Source: SIG78 sp036677805
GTDB lineage: Bacteria > Verrucomicrobiota > Lentisphaeria > Victivallales > Victivallaceae
Reading direction: 5' to 3'
DNA: 64,000 bases
Assembly: GCA_036677805.1 (NCBI GenBank)
Contig: JAVBVS010000016.1
Coordinates: 186,001-250,000, forward strand
Shown here: positions 46,073-53,596 of the stretch, one piece after another
Layout of the letters: each line of letters begins with the position of its first letter
Position numbering within the stretch: the stretch's first letter is position 1
The notes under the pieces: generated by a model
What the model saw: only the letters and a program-made list of their open reading frames with translations
Databases searched by the model: none
Told to the model about the DNA's origin: nothing
Position numbers and translations under genes: made by a program

Positions 46073-47323
46073 TCAGCGCTCCTCTTTGCCCCAGCGGCGG
46101 CGGCTCGGCGCAAGTTCCCGATAGCTGCCGTCGGACTGTTCTTTTTTCATCACATCGATGTAGAGCTTGGCCATCTTGAACTCTTTGCTCACATCGTGAT
46201 AAAAGGTGTTCCAGGCGTATTCGTAAGCCCACTGGAGCTCGTCGACCGTCATCTTCGCCGGCTTGAACACCACCTCGCCGGCGGTGTAGCGGATCCAGTC
46301 ATGGTGCAGCACCCGCTTCTCCGATTCCAGCTGTTGTGCGATCGCCGAATGCGGAAACGGCGTCAGCACCGTGAATTCCGCCAGATCGAGGTCGATTTCG
46401 AGCAGAAAATCGATCAGGCGCTTGATATCGTCGAGCGACTGATCGTCGGTGCCGAGGATAATGGTGCCCTCGACGCCGATGCCGTGATCCTTGTAACGCC
46501 GGACCCGATTGCGGATATAGTCGGAGGTGTCGAACACCGCCTGATAGACATACCACGCTCCGGCTTCCGCCGCCTGCTTCAGGATTTCGTCATCGTCCTT
46601 GATCGGATGGGAAACCCATTTCTTCTTCAGCGGCGCAATCGCCCTGAACAACGCCTTCTCCCATTCGTCGTCCTGCGCCAGAGAGTTGTCGACGATGAAA
46701 AGCCGGTTGTTGGGAATCGACTCCAGCTCCTCGACCACCCGGTCGATCGGCCGCGGCCGGAACTTGCGCCCGCCGAGATAAGGCGTGCAGCAGGGAAAAC
46801 AGTTGAAGCGGCACCCCCGCGAAGCGTGGACCAGATCGACCATCTGGATGCCGCGGAAATTGTAAAGTTCGCGGTTCAGGATGTCACGCCGCGCCGGGCC
46901 GATCAACGCGGTGTCGGGAAAGTCGTTCAGATAGTAATAGACCTTCTCCAGCCGCCCGTCCTTGAAATCCCGGATCACCCGCTCCATGCGCCCCTCTGCC
47001 TCGCCCAGAAATACGCTCGAAGCATGGGTCATCGCCTCTTCGGCATGAAGCATGATGGCGATGCCGCCCATCAGCACGGTCTTGCCCCGGGCGCGAAAAT
47101 AATCGGCCAACTCATAGCCGCGCGGCGTCTGGCAGCTCAGCATGCAGGAAATCGCCACCAGATCGCAGGGTTCGTCGCACTGAACCGGTTCGACGTTTTC
47201 GTCGTAAAACTTGACTTCGACCTCCTCCGGCAGCGCGGCGGCAAAGGACACCGGCCCCATCGGCGGCAGATTGAACACCGGCTGGTTCGGCAGCTTCGGC
47301 CAGCGCGGATAAATCAGCATCAT
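46073..47323 (-). CDS. B12-binding-domain radical SAM protein (second of two)
   Basis: 416 residues; ATG 47321-47323 is preferred, overlapping the upstream stop as ATGA (a GTG three codons earlier is possible). Cobalamin-like N-terminal domain (MMLIYPRWPKLP; GKTVLMGGIAIMLHAEEAMT), then the radical SAM motif CRFNCFPC (C171, C175, C178) and TIILGTDDQSLDDIKRLIDF, as in the Elp3/MiaB-like barrel of class B enzymes. It shares little with its neighbour beyond the domain order, so the pair are paralogues at best in a distant sense. Presumed to modify the lipid made by the operon. Confidence 0.88.
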   Translation of the reverse strand: MMLIYPRWPKLPNQPVFNLPPMGPVSFAAALPEEVEVKFYDENVEPVQCDEPCDLVAISCMLSCQTPRGYELADYFRARGKTVLMGGIAIMLHAEEAMTHASSVFLGEAEGRMERVIRDFKDGRLEKVYYYLNDFPDTALIGPARRDILNRELYNFRGIQMVDLVHASRGCRFNCFPCCTPYLGGRKFRPRPIDRVVEELESIPNNRLFIVDNSLAQDDEWEKALFRAIAPLKKKWVSHPIKDDDEILKQAAEAGAWYVYQAVFDTSDYIRNRVRRYKDHGIGVEGTIILGTDDQSLDDIKRLIDFLLEIDLDLAEFTVLTPFPHSAIAQQLESEKRVLHHDWIRYTAGEVVFKPAKMTVDELQWAYEYAWNTFYHDVSKEFKMAKLYIDVMKKEQSDGSYRELAPSRRRWGKEER

Positions 47324-47925
47324 TTTGACCACAACATCACCTCGTTAATCCGGTCACAGAAATTTCCAAATTCCCCGCCGCCGGACCGCAGCGACGTTTC
47401 CGACGGGGCCAGGAGCAATGCATCGGCCCGCGCCGGACCGGTTTCGACCAGCAGCATCCGCGACAGCCGGTTGCCGCGCAGAAACGCCGACGCCGCCAGC
47501 TCCCAGTCGTCGCCGGAGACGTAGCCCGCCGCGCCATGCGCGCCGAGAGCAATCGCCGCTTCGCAGACCGGAATCGAATTCAGCGTGCCGACAAACAGGC
47601 CGCCCCGTCCCATGCGCGCATTTTCCACATAGTCGCTCCAGAAGCGCGCATTTTCGCCGCAGCATCCCGCGCCATTCCAGCCCAGGATGCCGAGTCCGGC
47701 ATTGTCATGATGCATTCCTCCGGAATCGATTATCGCGCCGACCGCGGCCAGCATGGTCAGCTTCACCGCGTCGCCCGCGCGCCGGAAATCGGCCCAGTCC
47801 GCGGTTTCCGCCTCCGCGGCCAGCAACCGTTTCAAAGCATCGAGTCCGGCCGCCGCCAGATGACGGCGGCTGCGCAGCAACCGGATTTCGTCCCTTGACA
47901 CCCTGGCTCCGCCTTCGATTTTCAT
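47320..47925 (-). CDS. Truncated beta-ketoacyl-synthase-like protein without catalytic Cys
   Basis: 201 residues from ATG 47923-47925, preceded by GGGAGGCGG. It resembles the N-terminal half of a thiolase-fold ketosynthase as found next to full ketosynthases in aryl polyene clusters: GLGILGWNGAGCCGENARFW, then FVGTLNSIPVCEAAIALGAH and AAGYVSGDDWELAASAFL. The C-terminal half with the two catalytic histidines is missing, and the nucleophile region lacks the usual [SA]CAS context. It overlaps the complete ketosynthase by ATGA and is likely its partner, like the non-catalytic chain-length factors of type II systems. Confidence 0.7.
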   Translation of the reverse strand: MKIEGGARVSRDEIRLLRSRRHLAAAGLDALKRLLAAEAETADWADFRRAGDAVKLTMLAAVGAIIDSGGMHHDNAGLGILGWNGAGCCGENARFWSDYVENARMGRGGLFVGTLNSIPVCEAAIALGAHGAAGYVSGDDWELAASAFLRGNRLSRMLLVETGPARADALLLAPSETSLRSGGGEFGNFCDRINEVMLWSK

Positions 47926-49067
47926 GGCCGCCTCCCCTCCGCCAGCAGAACATTGTTGAGACCGCCGAACCCGATGGCAATCGAAAGGAAGCGCCGGCCG
48001 GTGACCGGCCGCGCGGCGCGGCCAAGCCGCCCGGCGGCTTCCGGCATCACCGTATCGGCGGCGGCAAGATAGTTCGCTCCCGGCCAACGTCCCTGCTTCA
48101 CCGCGAGCAAGCCTGTGATCAGCTGAAGCACACCGGTCGCCCCCAGCGTATGGCCCACCATGCCTTTGAGCGAAAAAAGCGGCCCGCCATCGGTTTCGCC
48201 CAGCGCCCGGCTTAATCCGGCGAGCTCGGCCGCGTCATTGTATACCGTCCCGGTGCCATGCCCGACGATGCCCGCCAGCCCGGAAGCCGGACAGCGGCCG
48301 GCTTCCAGCGCCCGCCGGATGGCTTCGGCCAGATGAATTCCACTCGCATCCGGCGCGGTAATATGGGCGGCGTCGCAGCTCGCTCCCCAACCCATTACCC
48401 GGCCCAGCTCCGGCAAGCCGAGACGCTCCGCCAATTCATCGCGCATCAACACCACGCCCGCCGCCGCTTCGCCCAGCGTCAGCCCGTCGCGCGTCGCGGA
48501 GTAAGGCCGCGCCACCGTCGGCGACAGCGCGCCCAAAGCGTCGAACCCGGCGGTCACGAATTCGCCGGCGATGTCCGAACCGATCGCCAGCGCCGCCGCT
48601 TCCGCACCCTCGATCACCGCCTGAGCCGCCCATTCGACGGCCCGCGAACCCGACGCACACGCCTCGGCCGCCAGCAATCCCCGGGACGCGCCGAAAATCC
48701 GCCGCGCTTCGGCCAGCATCCTCATGCTGGTATCCGGGACCGCCTCCGGCGCGGCGGCGCGCTCCAGCTCATCGATCAACCCCACCGTCGTCGCCAGATA
48801 AAGCGGCATGGGACAAGCACGCAGCCCTTCCGGCCACGGCCAGCTTTCGCGCAGCAGTTCCAGCAGCGCCACGCCGCGCGAAGCATCGCTTCGCCCGTCC
48901 AGCGCGGCGATCACGCCAAGCCTGCGCCCGCGCGAATCAAAATGGCGCGGCACACGGAAGCAGTCGCGGTGGTCATACAGCGCATTCAACAGCGCTTCGG
49001 GCGTATTTCCCGCCGCGCTGACCGCACCCATGGCCACAATCCGGCATCCCGGCCGTCCCGTTCCCAT
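47922..49067 (-). CDS. Beta-ketoacyl-ACP synthase (KAS II type)
   Basis: 381 residues. The full catalytic set is present: nucleophile C137 in AAEACASGS, H270 in VGHGTGTVYND, K301 and H306 in LKGMVGHTLGATG. It condenses malonyl-ACP with an acyl- or aryl-primed ACP chain. Its stop and the following thioesterase are arranged as TGA-ATG (TGA at 49068-49070, ATG at 49065-49067). The second, truncated ketosynthase-like gene overlaps its 3' end, suggesting a heterodimer. Compared with FabF the N-terminus lacks the usual start MxxRRVVITG, so it is a secondary-metabolism-type enzyme. Confidence 0.92.
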   Translation of the reverse strand: MGTGRPGCRIVAMGAVSAAGNTPEALLNALYDHRDCFRVPRHFDSRGRRLGVIAALDGRSDASRGVALLELLRESWPWPEGLRACPMPLYLATTVGLIDELERAAAPEAVPDTSMRMLAEARRIFGASRGLLAAEACASGSRAVEWAAQAVIEGAEAAALAIGSDIAGEFVTAGFDALGALSPTVARPYSATRDGLTLGEAAAGVVLMRDELAERLGLPELGRVMGWGASCDAAHITAPDASGIHLAEAIRRALEAGRCPASGLAGIVGHGTGTVYNDAAELAGLSRALGETDGGPLFSLKGMVGHTLGATGVLQLITGLLAVKQGRWPGANYLAAADTVMPEAAGRLGRAARPVTGRRFLSIAIGFGGLNNVLLAEGRRP

Positions 49068-49535
49068 TCAGAGCACCCCTTCCCGCCAGCGCCGCTTGCA
49101 TTCCAGAAAAATTTCCGGCTCGACCATGTAGGGTTCGCGGCTCCGCCAGTCGACAAACATCTGCACCGTAAAACCGGTCGCCGCCGGGACGCCGTCCGCC
49201 TTGTCGATCCGGTATTCGACGTTGAGCCTCGCCCCGTCGCACCAGATCAGGCTCGCCTCCACCGTAAAACGCTCATCCAGCTCCAGCGGCCGGAAATAAT
49301 CGACATGGCTCTGGACCATCGGCGCGCCGAGATCGTATTGACGGTATTGCTGATAGGTCAGCCCGGCCCGGCGCATCAGTTCGGTGTGGCCCTCTTCAAA
49401 AAATTCCAGATAGCGCCCATGCCAGGCGATGGACAACGCGTCCACCTCGCTGAAATGCACCGTCCGGGCGATGGTCACCCGCAACGGTTCGGGATCGCCG
49501 GGCCGGGTTTCAAAATAATGTTTTTTCCGTCTCAT
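49068..49535 (-). CDS. Hotdog-fold acyl-CoA/ACP thioesterase
   Basis: 155 residues from ATG 49533-49535 (GGAGGGACATTCGGC upstream). 4HBT/YbgC-like pattern RTVHFSEVDALSIAWHGRYL, with the catalytic Asp of the family (VDA) and the following HGRYLEFFEEGHTELM. Such enzymes hydrolyse the acyl thioester or protect ACP by proofreading; one occurs in every APE cluster I know. It overlaps the dehydratase gene by four bases. Confidence 0.9.
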   Translation of the reverse strand: MRRKKHYFETRPGDPEPLRVTIARTVHFSEVDALSIAWHGRYLEFFEEGHTELMRRAGLTYQQYRQYDLGAPMVQSHVDYFRPLELDERFTVEASLIWCDGARLNVEYRIDKADGVPAATGFTVQMFVDWRSREPYMVEPEIFLECKRRWREGVL

Positions 49536-49945
49536 GCCGAATGTCCCTCCCACTGAAATTTGGCGACAGCCGCGCCGCCCCCGGCGAGTACCGCCTGGCC
49601 GGTGACGAAAAATTTTCCGGCCGACCCGCCGGGTTTGCAGGTCACCTCCATGTCGATGCCGTCTCCCGGCAGCAGCGGCCGATAAAACTTCACCTGCCGG
49701 ACCGCGGTCAAGACCAATGTTCCGCCGACGGCTTCCGCCGCCAGCTGTCGCGCCGCTTCCAGCAGACAAACGCCCGGCACCACCGGATTGCCCGGGAAGT
49801 GCCCTGCAAAACCCGCAAAATCCGCCCCGAACCGGTAGGTGCCGTTCACCCGCCGGATGCCATCCTCACCGGGTTCGCCCGGAATCGTCCCGACGCTGGT
49901 CCGGCACGCCCGGACCGCCCGGCTGATGATCGAGTCCGCCGCCAT
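49532..49945 (-). CDS. FabZ/FabA-like 3-hydroxyacyl-ACP dehydratase
   Basis: 137 residues from ATG 49943-49945. Hotdog signature GFAGHFPGNPVVPGVCLLEA with the catalytic His in GHFPG, then VLTAVRQVKFYRPLLPGDGI. It removes water from 3-hydroxyacyl-ACP, here probably to leave conjugated trans double bonds. It starts inside the last 80 nt of the exporter-lipoprotein gene, an unusually long overlap that suggests that the exporter frame lost its original stop. Confidence 0.9.
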   Translation of the reverse strand: MAADSIISRAVRACRTSVGTIPGEPGEDGIRRVNGTYRFGADFAGFAGHFPGNPVVPGVCLLEAARQLAAEAVGGTLVLTAVRQVKFYRPLLPGDGIDMEVTCKPGGSAGKFFVTGQAVLAGGGAAVAKFQWEGHSA

Positions 49946-52900
49946 CCTGATCCATCCTTTCGCTTCGTATCCGTTCGCGGTAGCCGGTACGGAAGTTTTC
50001 GTACTCCGCCCCGACCACGCGCCAATCGCCATTTTGATCGCGCTGCCAGCCGTCCATACCATAGTCGACCTGCCAGCGCCGGCCCCAGAAACCCCGCGCC
50101 GTCTTGCGCGCCAGCACCAGCGGCCGCCCGGCGAAAACATATTCAACTTCGCCGCCATCGGCCCCCGGCAGCCGGAAAGTCACACTGTAGGGGCCGACCT
50201 CAAGCGCCGCCGGAACCGCCGGATGATTATCCAGAAAGACCGCGCTCCAGTCGCCATACAATGTCCGGGCCACCATCTCCGGCCGACTCCCGGCCAGAAA
50301 ACCCGACAACTCATAACGTTGCAGCGTCCCGTCTCTGCCCGCCACTTCGTAAATCTTGACCGCCGTCGGAGCCAGAACCGCCAGTGCCAGCATCCGCTCG
50401 CCGGATTTCATCCGCCCCAGCAGCAAAAGCGGTATCTTTCTCGAACCGAATTCCATCACTCCCCGGTAATGCAGTTCCATTCCCGGCGCTTCGCTCGACC
50501 GCCAGTCGGCCAATTCCCGCCGGATTTCATCCCCGGAAAGCGTCAGCGGCGGCCAGTGGTCTTCGGGCAGGCTCCGGCAGCCAGCAAGCATTCCCGCCAA
50601 CAGCAGCAGCCCGAGCGCCGAACTCAGTCCATGCCGGCCCCGATCCCGCCACCCGGCCAGCGCCGGCACCACCAGCAGCGCGCCCGCCGCCGCCGCCGCA
50701 ATCCCGGTGCACAGCATCACTCCACTCTGAAACAGAATCGGGTGGCTGGTCAACAACAGCGGTCCGGTTCCCGCCACCGTCGTCACCGCTGAAACCACCA
50801 TTGCGCTGCGCAGCGAAGCGGCCATTTCCGGCCGTTGCAGCGCACTCACCGCAAACACGCCGTAATCGATGGTCAGCCCGGCCAGAATCACCCCGGCAAA
50901 GCAGACGATCAGATTGAGCGCCATCCCCGAGGCCCAGAGCAGCAGGATCAATATCCCCGCCGCCGTCGCCACCGGCACCAGCGCCAGCAGCATCAGCTTC
51001 AGCGACCGGAAAAACAGCCACGCCGCCAGGATCACGCCGCCAACAGCCACCGCCAGCAGCCCCGGAATCCGCGCCGCGAAATCGGCCGCCAGCAGCGCCC
51101 CGAAGCCGCTCTGCGACACCACCCCGACGCCGGGCATTTCCCGAATCAGAGTCTGAACTTCGGCCACATCACCCGGTTTATCCTCAAAGAGCACCAGTCC
51201 GAGCCAGCCGCCGTCGTCGCCGCGCCGGACCAGCCGCTCCAGCACCGGCTGAAGCAGTTCCGGAACCGGACCGTCGCCGGTTCGGCTCCAGCTCGACTGC
51301 CAGCCGGAAATCATTTCGCCGCCCAGTCCTTCGGGCAAACCGCGGCGCACCAGCGCCTCGCGCCAACGTTCCCGCAGCGTTTCCAACGCCCCCGTCTCCG
51401 CCAGCTGCCGCCACTGGGCGCACCGCCTCAGGCGTTCCGCGCGCTCCGGGTAAAACGAGCCGGCGCCCAGCGCCGGAATACCCTCGGCGGTCAACAGGCG
51501 CGCCAGTTCGCGGGTCCGCGCCAGCACCTCATCCTCGGATGCGCCTTCGGCCAGCAGCAGCGCCGGGTTGAGTCCGGTCCGCCACGCTGCGGCAAAATCC
51601 CGCTCTTCGGCAAGGATCGCCTCCGGCGTCCCGTCAAACTCCTCCATGTCGGCCTTGAACGGCAACCCGCGCCAGACCCACAAGGCCGGCAGCATCAGCA
51701 ATATCCACAGCAGCAACACCAATCTGTGCCAGCGCGGCGCCAGCTCCCACCGCCCGGCCCGAATGACCGGAGCATCCTTCTTGCGCATCAAACCCGGCAA
51801 CACCAGCAGCATCAGCAGCAAACTCGCCACCAACGCCCCCCCGGCAAAATAGCCCAGCTGGCGGTAGCCGGGAATATCGGTGAAAAGCAGCAGCCAGAAA
51901 ACCCCCGCCGAAGTCAGGCAACCGGTCAGCAATGCCCGGATCAGCCGCCCCACCCGGCGCAATCCCATCGTCCCGTGATTGGCCACATAGACATGAATGC
52001 CCTGGTCGACCGCCACCCCGACGATGCCGCCGCCCATGCCGACCACGAAATAGTAAAGCTCCTGCTGAAACAACGCCGTCACCGCCAGCGCCAGCGCCGC
52101 CGCCGGCAGCGGCAGCAGCGGAATCCACAAGCTCGAACAGTGTCCGCGGTATACCGCCAGAAATACCATCCCCAACAGCAACAGCGAACTCCAGGATGCC
52201 AGCACGATATCGCGTTTCATGATCGTTTCATTGGCCAGCGCATGCCAGTGCGGCGCCAGAATCCGCGCCGTGATCTCCGGCGGCAGCGACTGGAGCACCG
52301 CCTGAATTCCCCCCAGCACCGCGCGGGAACGCGCCGTGTCGGCGCAAAATGCCGCCAACTCCAGCTGCATCAGCGCGCGCTTGCCATCGCGGTCAACCAT
52401 GAAAGGATAAGCCGGATTCGAATCCAGCCCGCTCCGGCGCCGGAGCCGGTCCAGCGCCCCCAGCATGGCACGGGTCGAACCGGTCCAGTCGAGCATGACC
52501 GTCATGCCGCTGCCGCCGCCGGGCGCCAGAAGCAATTTCCGCAGCGCCGCCGCCATGGCGTCCGGGTCGCTTTGTTCCACAATCGCCGGATCGCTCCACT
52601 CCGGCATCCGGCGCGCGAGTTCCGCGATTCCGGCGGAGTAGTTCATCCCGCCATAACGGAATTCGACCCGGCGCACTCCGGGCAGCGCCCGCAATTGCAT
52701 GGCGGTTTGATCCAGACGGACAATCGCCGTCTCGACCCCGGCGGGAATCAGAAATTCAATCCGCACGCTCTCGGCCAGTCCGCTCTTCCGCAACAGTTCA
52801 AAGCCCCGGGCCGAATCGGAATCGGGCGGCAGCAGCGCAGTGACATCCGCGCCGTAATGGGCCCGGCAAAGCACCAGGGCCGCCAGAACCAGCAGCGCCG

Positions 52901-52988
52901 CCAGAACCCACCGCCAGCAGCGGCGGCGCCGCGCCGCGCCGATCAGCATCCGGGTTACGGTTTTTTCAAAACGGGAGGAATCTGCCAT
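49866..52988 (-). CDS. MMPL-type exporter fused to a DUF3261-like lipoprotein
   Basis: 1040 residues in one uninterrupted frame. Residues 1 to about 785 are a two-half MMPL/RND-like inner-membrane exporter (WVLAALLVLAALVLC; VGVAVDQGIHVYVANHG; LAGLTIDYGVFAVSALQ, each in a membrane-helix context), of the kind that exports aryl polyenes and carotenoid-like lipids. It then runs into SSALGLLLLAGMLAGCRSLP, a signal peptide with a perfect lipobox (LAGC, C804), and about 235 residues like DUF3261 lipoproteins of APE clusters (KIPLLLLGRMKSGERMLALA). The last ~28 residues read the start of the dehydratase gene in another frame. Either a true fusion or a stop or frame lost between two genes. Confidence 0.8.
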   Translation of the reverse strand: MADSSRFEKTVTRMLIGAARRRRCWRWVLAALLVLAALVLCRAHYGADVTALLPPDSDSARGFELLRKSGLAESVRIEFLIPAGVETAIVRLDQTAMQLRALPGVRRVEFRYGGMNYSAGIAELARRMPEWSDPAIVEQSDPDAMAAALRKLLLAPGGGSGMTVMLDWTGSTRAMLGALDRLRRRSGLDSNPAYPFMVDRDGKRALMQLELAAFCADTARSRAVLGGIQAVLQSLPPEITARILAPHWHALANETIMKRDIVLASWSSLLLLGMVFLAVYRGHCSSLWIPLLPLPAAALALAVTALFQQELYYFVVGMGGGIVGVAVDQGIHVYVANHGTMGLRRVGRLIRALLTGCLTSAGVFWLLLFTDIPGYRQLGYFAGGALVASLLLMLLVLPGLMRKKDAPVIRAGRWELAPRWHRLVLLLWILLMLPALWVWRGLPFKADMEEFDGTPEAILAEERDFAAAWRTGLNPALLLAEGASEDEVLARTRELARLLTAEGIPALGAGSFYPERAERLRRCAQWRQLAETGALETLRERWREALVRRGLPEGLGGEMISGWQSSWSRTGDGPVPELLQPVLERLVRRGDDGGWLGLVLFEDKPGDVAEVQTLIREMPGVGVVSQSGFGALLAADFAARIPGLLAVAVGGVILAAWLFFRSLKLMLLALVPVATAAGILILLLWASGMALNLIVCFAGVILAGLTIDYGVFAVSALQRPEMAASLRSAMVVSAVTTVAGTGPLLLTSHPILFQSGVMLCTGIAAAAAGALLVVPALAGWRDRGRHGLSSALGLLLLAGMLAGCRSLPEDHWPPLTLSGDEIRRELADWRSSEAPGMELHYRGVMEFGSRKIPLLLLGRMKSGERMLALAVLAPTAVKIYEVAGRDGTLQRYELSGFLAGSRPEMVARTLYGDWSAVFLDNHPAVPAALEVGPYSVTFRLPGADGGEVEYVFAGRPLVLARKTARGFWGRRWQVDYGMDGWQRDQNGDWRVVGAEYENFRTGYRERIRSERMDQDGGGLDHQPGGPGVPDQRRDDSGRTR

Positions 52989-53596
52989 GTCGTGTCCGGA
53001 ATATTGGAGTTGATCTGAACCCGTTGAAATTCAAGCGTGATCACATCGCCGCTCTTTTCCACCGTCACCACGCGCTCCAGATGGCGGCCGTCCGCCGCAA
53101 ATGTCAACACCACCTCTTGGAGCGCGTCAAAATAGATCGTACCGGGCTTCGGTACGAGTTTCAAACTCCGTTCGTCCTGCCGCGACAGCGCAAAGTCGCG
53201 CTCCAGAATCCGGAAATCGGCCTTGAACCAGCTCTGCAACCCTTCATGAAGCGCTTTCAGCCAGGGCAATTCGCGCTGCGACAAAGTCAGCACCGTATCG
53301 GAATCCTCGTCCCACTGCTTGATCCCCTCCGGGGTCAGGATGCACAGATAGCGCATCGGCTCCAGCACGTTCCAGGCCATACGCCCGTCTGCGGCCACCG
53401 TCAGATCGCCTTTGACTTTCAATTCAGCGCCGAGCGCTTTGAAGCGGCGAATCTGAACGAAATCGGCCCGGACGCTCTGCGCCTCCTTCAAATTGCGCTC
53501 CAACTCCGCCCGCAGCCCGGCCACACCGTCATCGGCGACGCACCGGACCGCCGCCGGAATCACCGCCAGGGAGAGGATCAGGATGCCGATACGCAT
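52955..53596 (-). CDS. LolA-like periplasmic lipid/lipoprotein carrier
   Basis: 213 residues with a signal peptide (residues 1-20, MRIGILILSLAVIPAAVRCV). The rest has the half-barrel pattern of LolA-like proteins (SVRADFVQIRRFKALGAELK; GDLTVAADGRMAWNVLEP; SWFKADFRILERDFALS). The dedicated LolA homologue of APE operons probably carries the lipid product across the periplasm. It overlaps both neighbours (radical SAM-dehydratase at the 5' end, exporter at the 3' end), so all are translationally coupled. Confidence 0.9.
   Translation of the reverse strand: MRIGILILSLAVIPAAVRCVADDGVAGLRAELERNLKEAQSVRADFVQIRRFKALGAELKVKGDLTVAADGRMAWNVLEPMRYLCILTPEGIKQWDEDSDTVLTLSQRELPWLKALHEGLQSWFKADFRILERDFALSRQDERSLKLVPKPGTIYFDALQEVVLTFAADGRHLERVVTVEKSGDVITLEFQRVQINSNIPDTTWQIPPVLKKP

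Noticed and set aside
43832..47524. Frame of about 1230 codons antisense to the glycosyltransferase and radical SAM genes
   Set aside because: The minus-strand genes have full motifs and coupled starts. The plus-strand reading is rich in Arg, Gln, His and Pro, as usual for shadow frames; similar frames opposite mutS, the 1138-residue protein and the exporter were rejected for the same reason.
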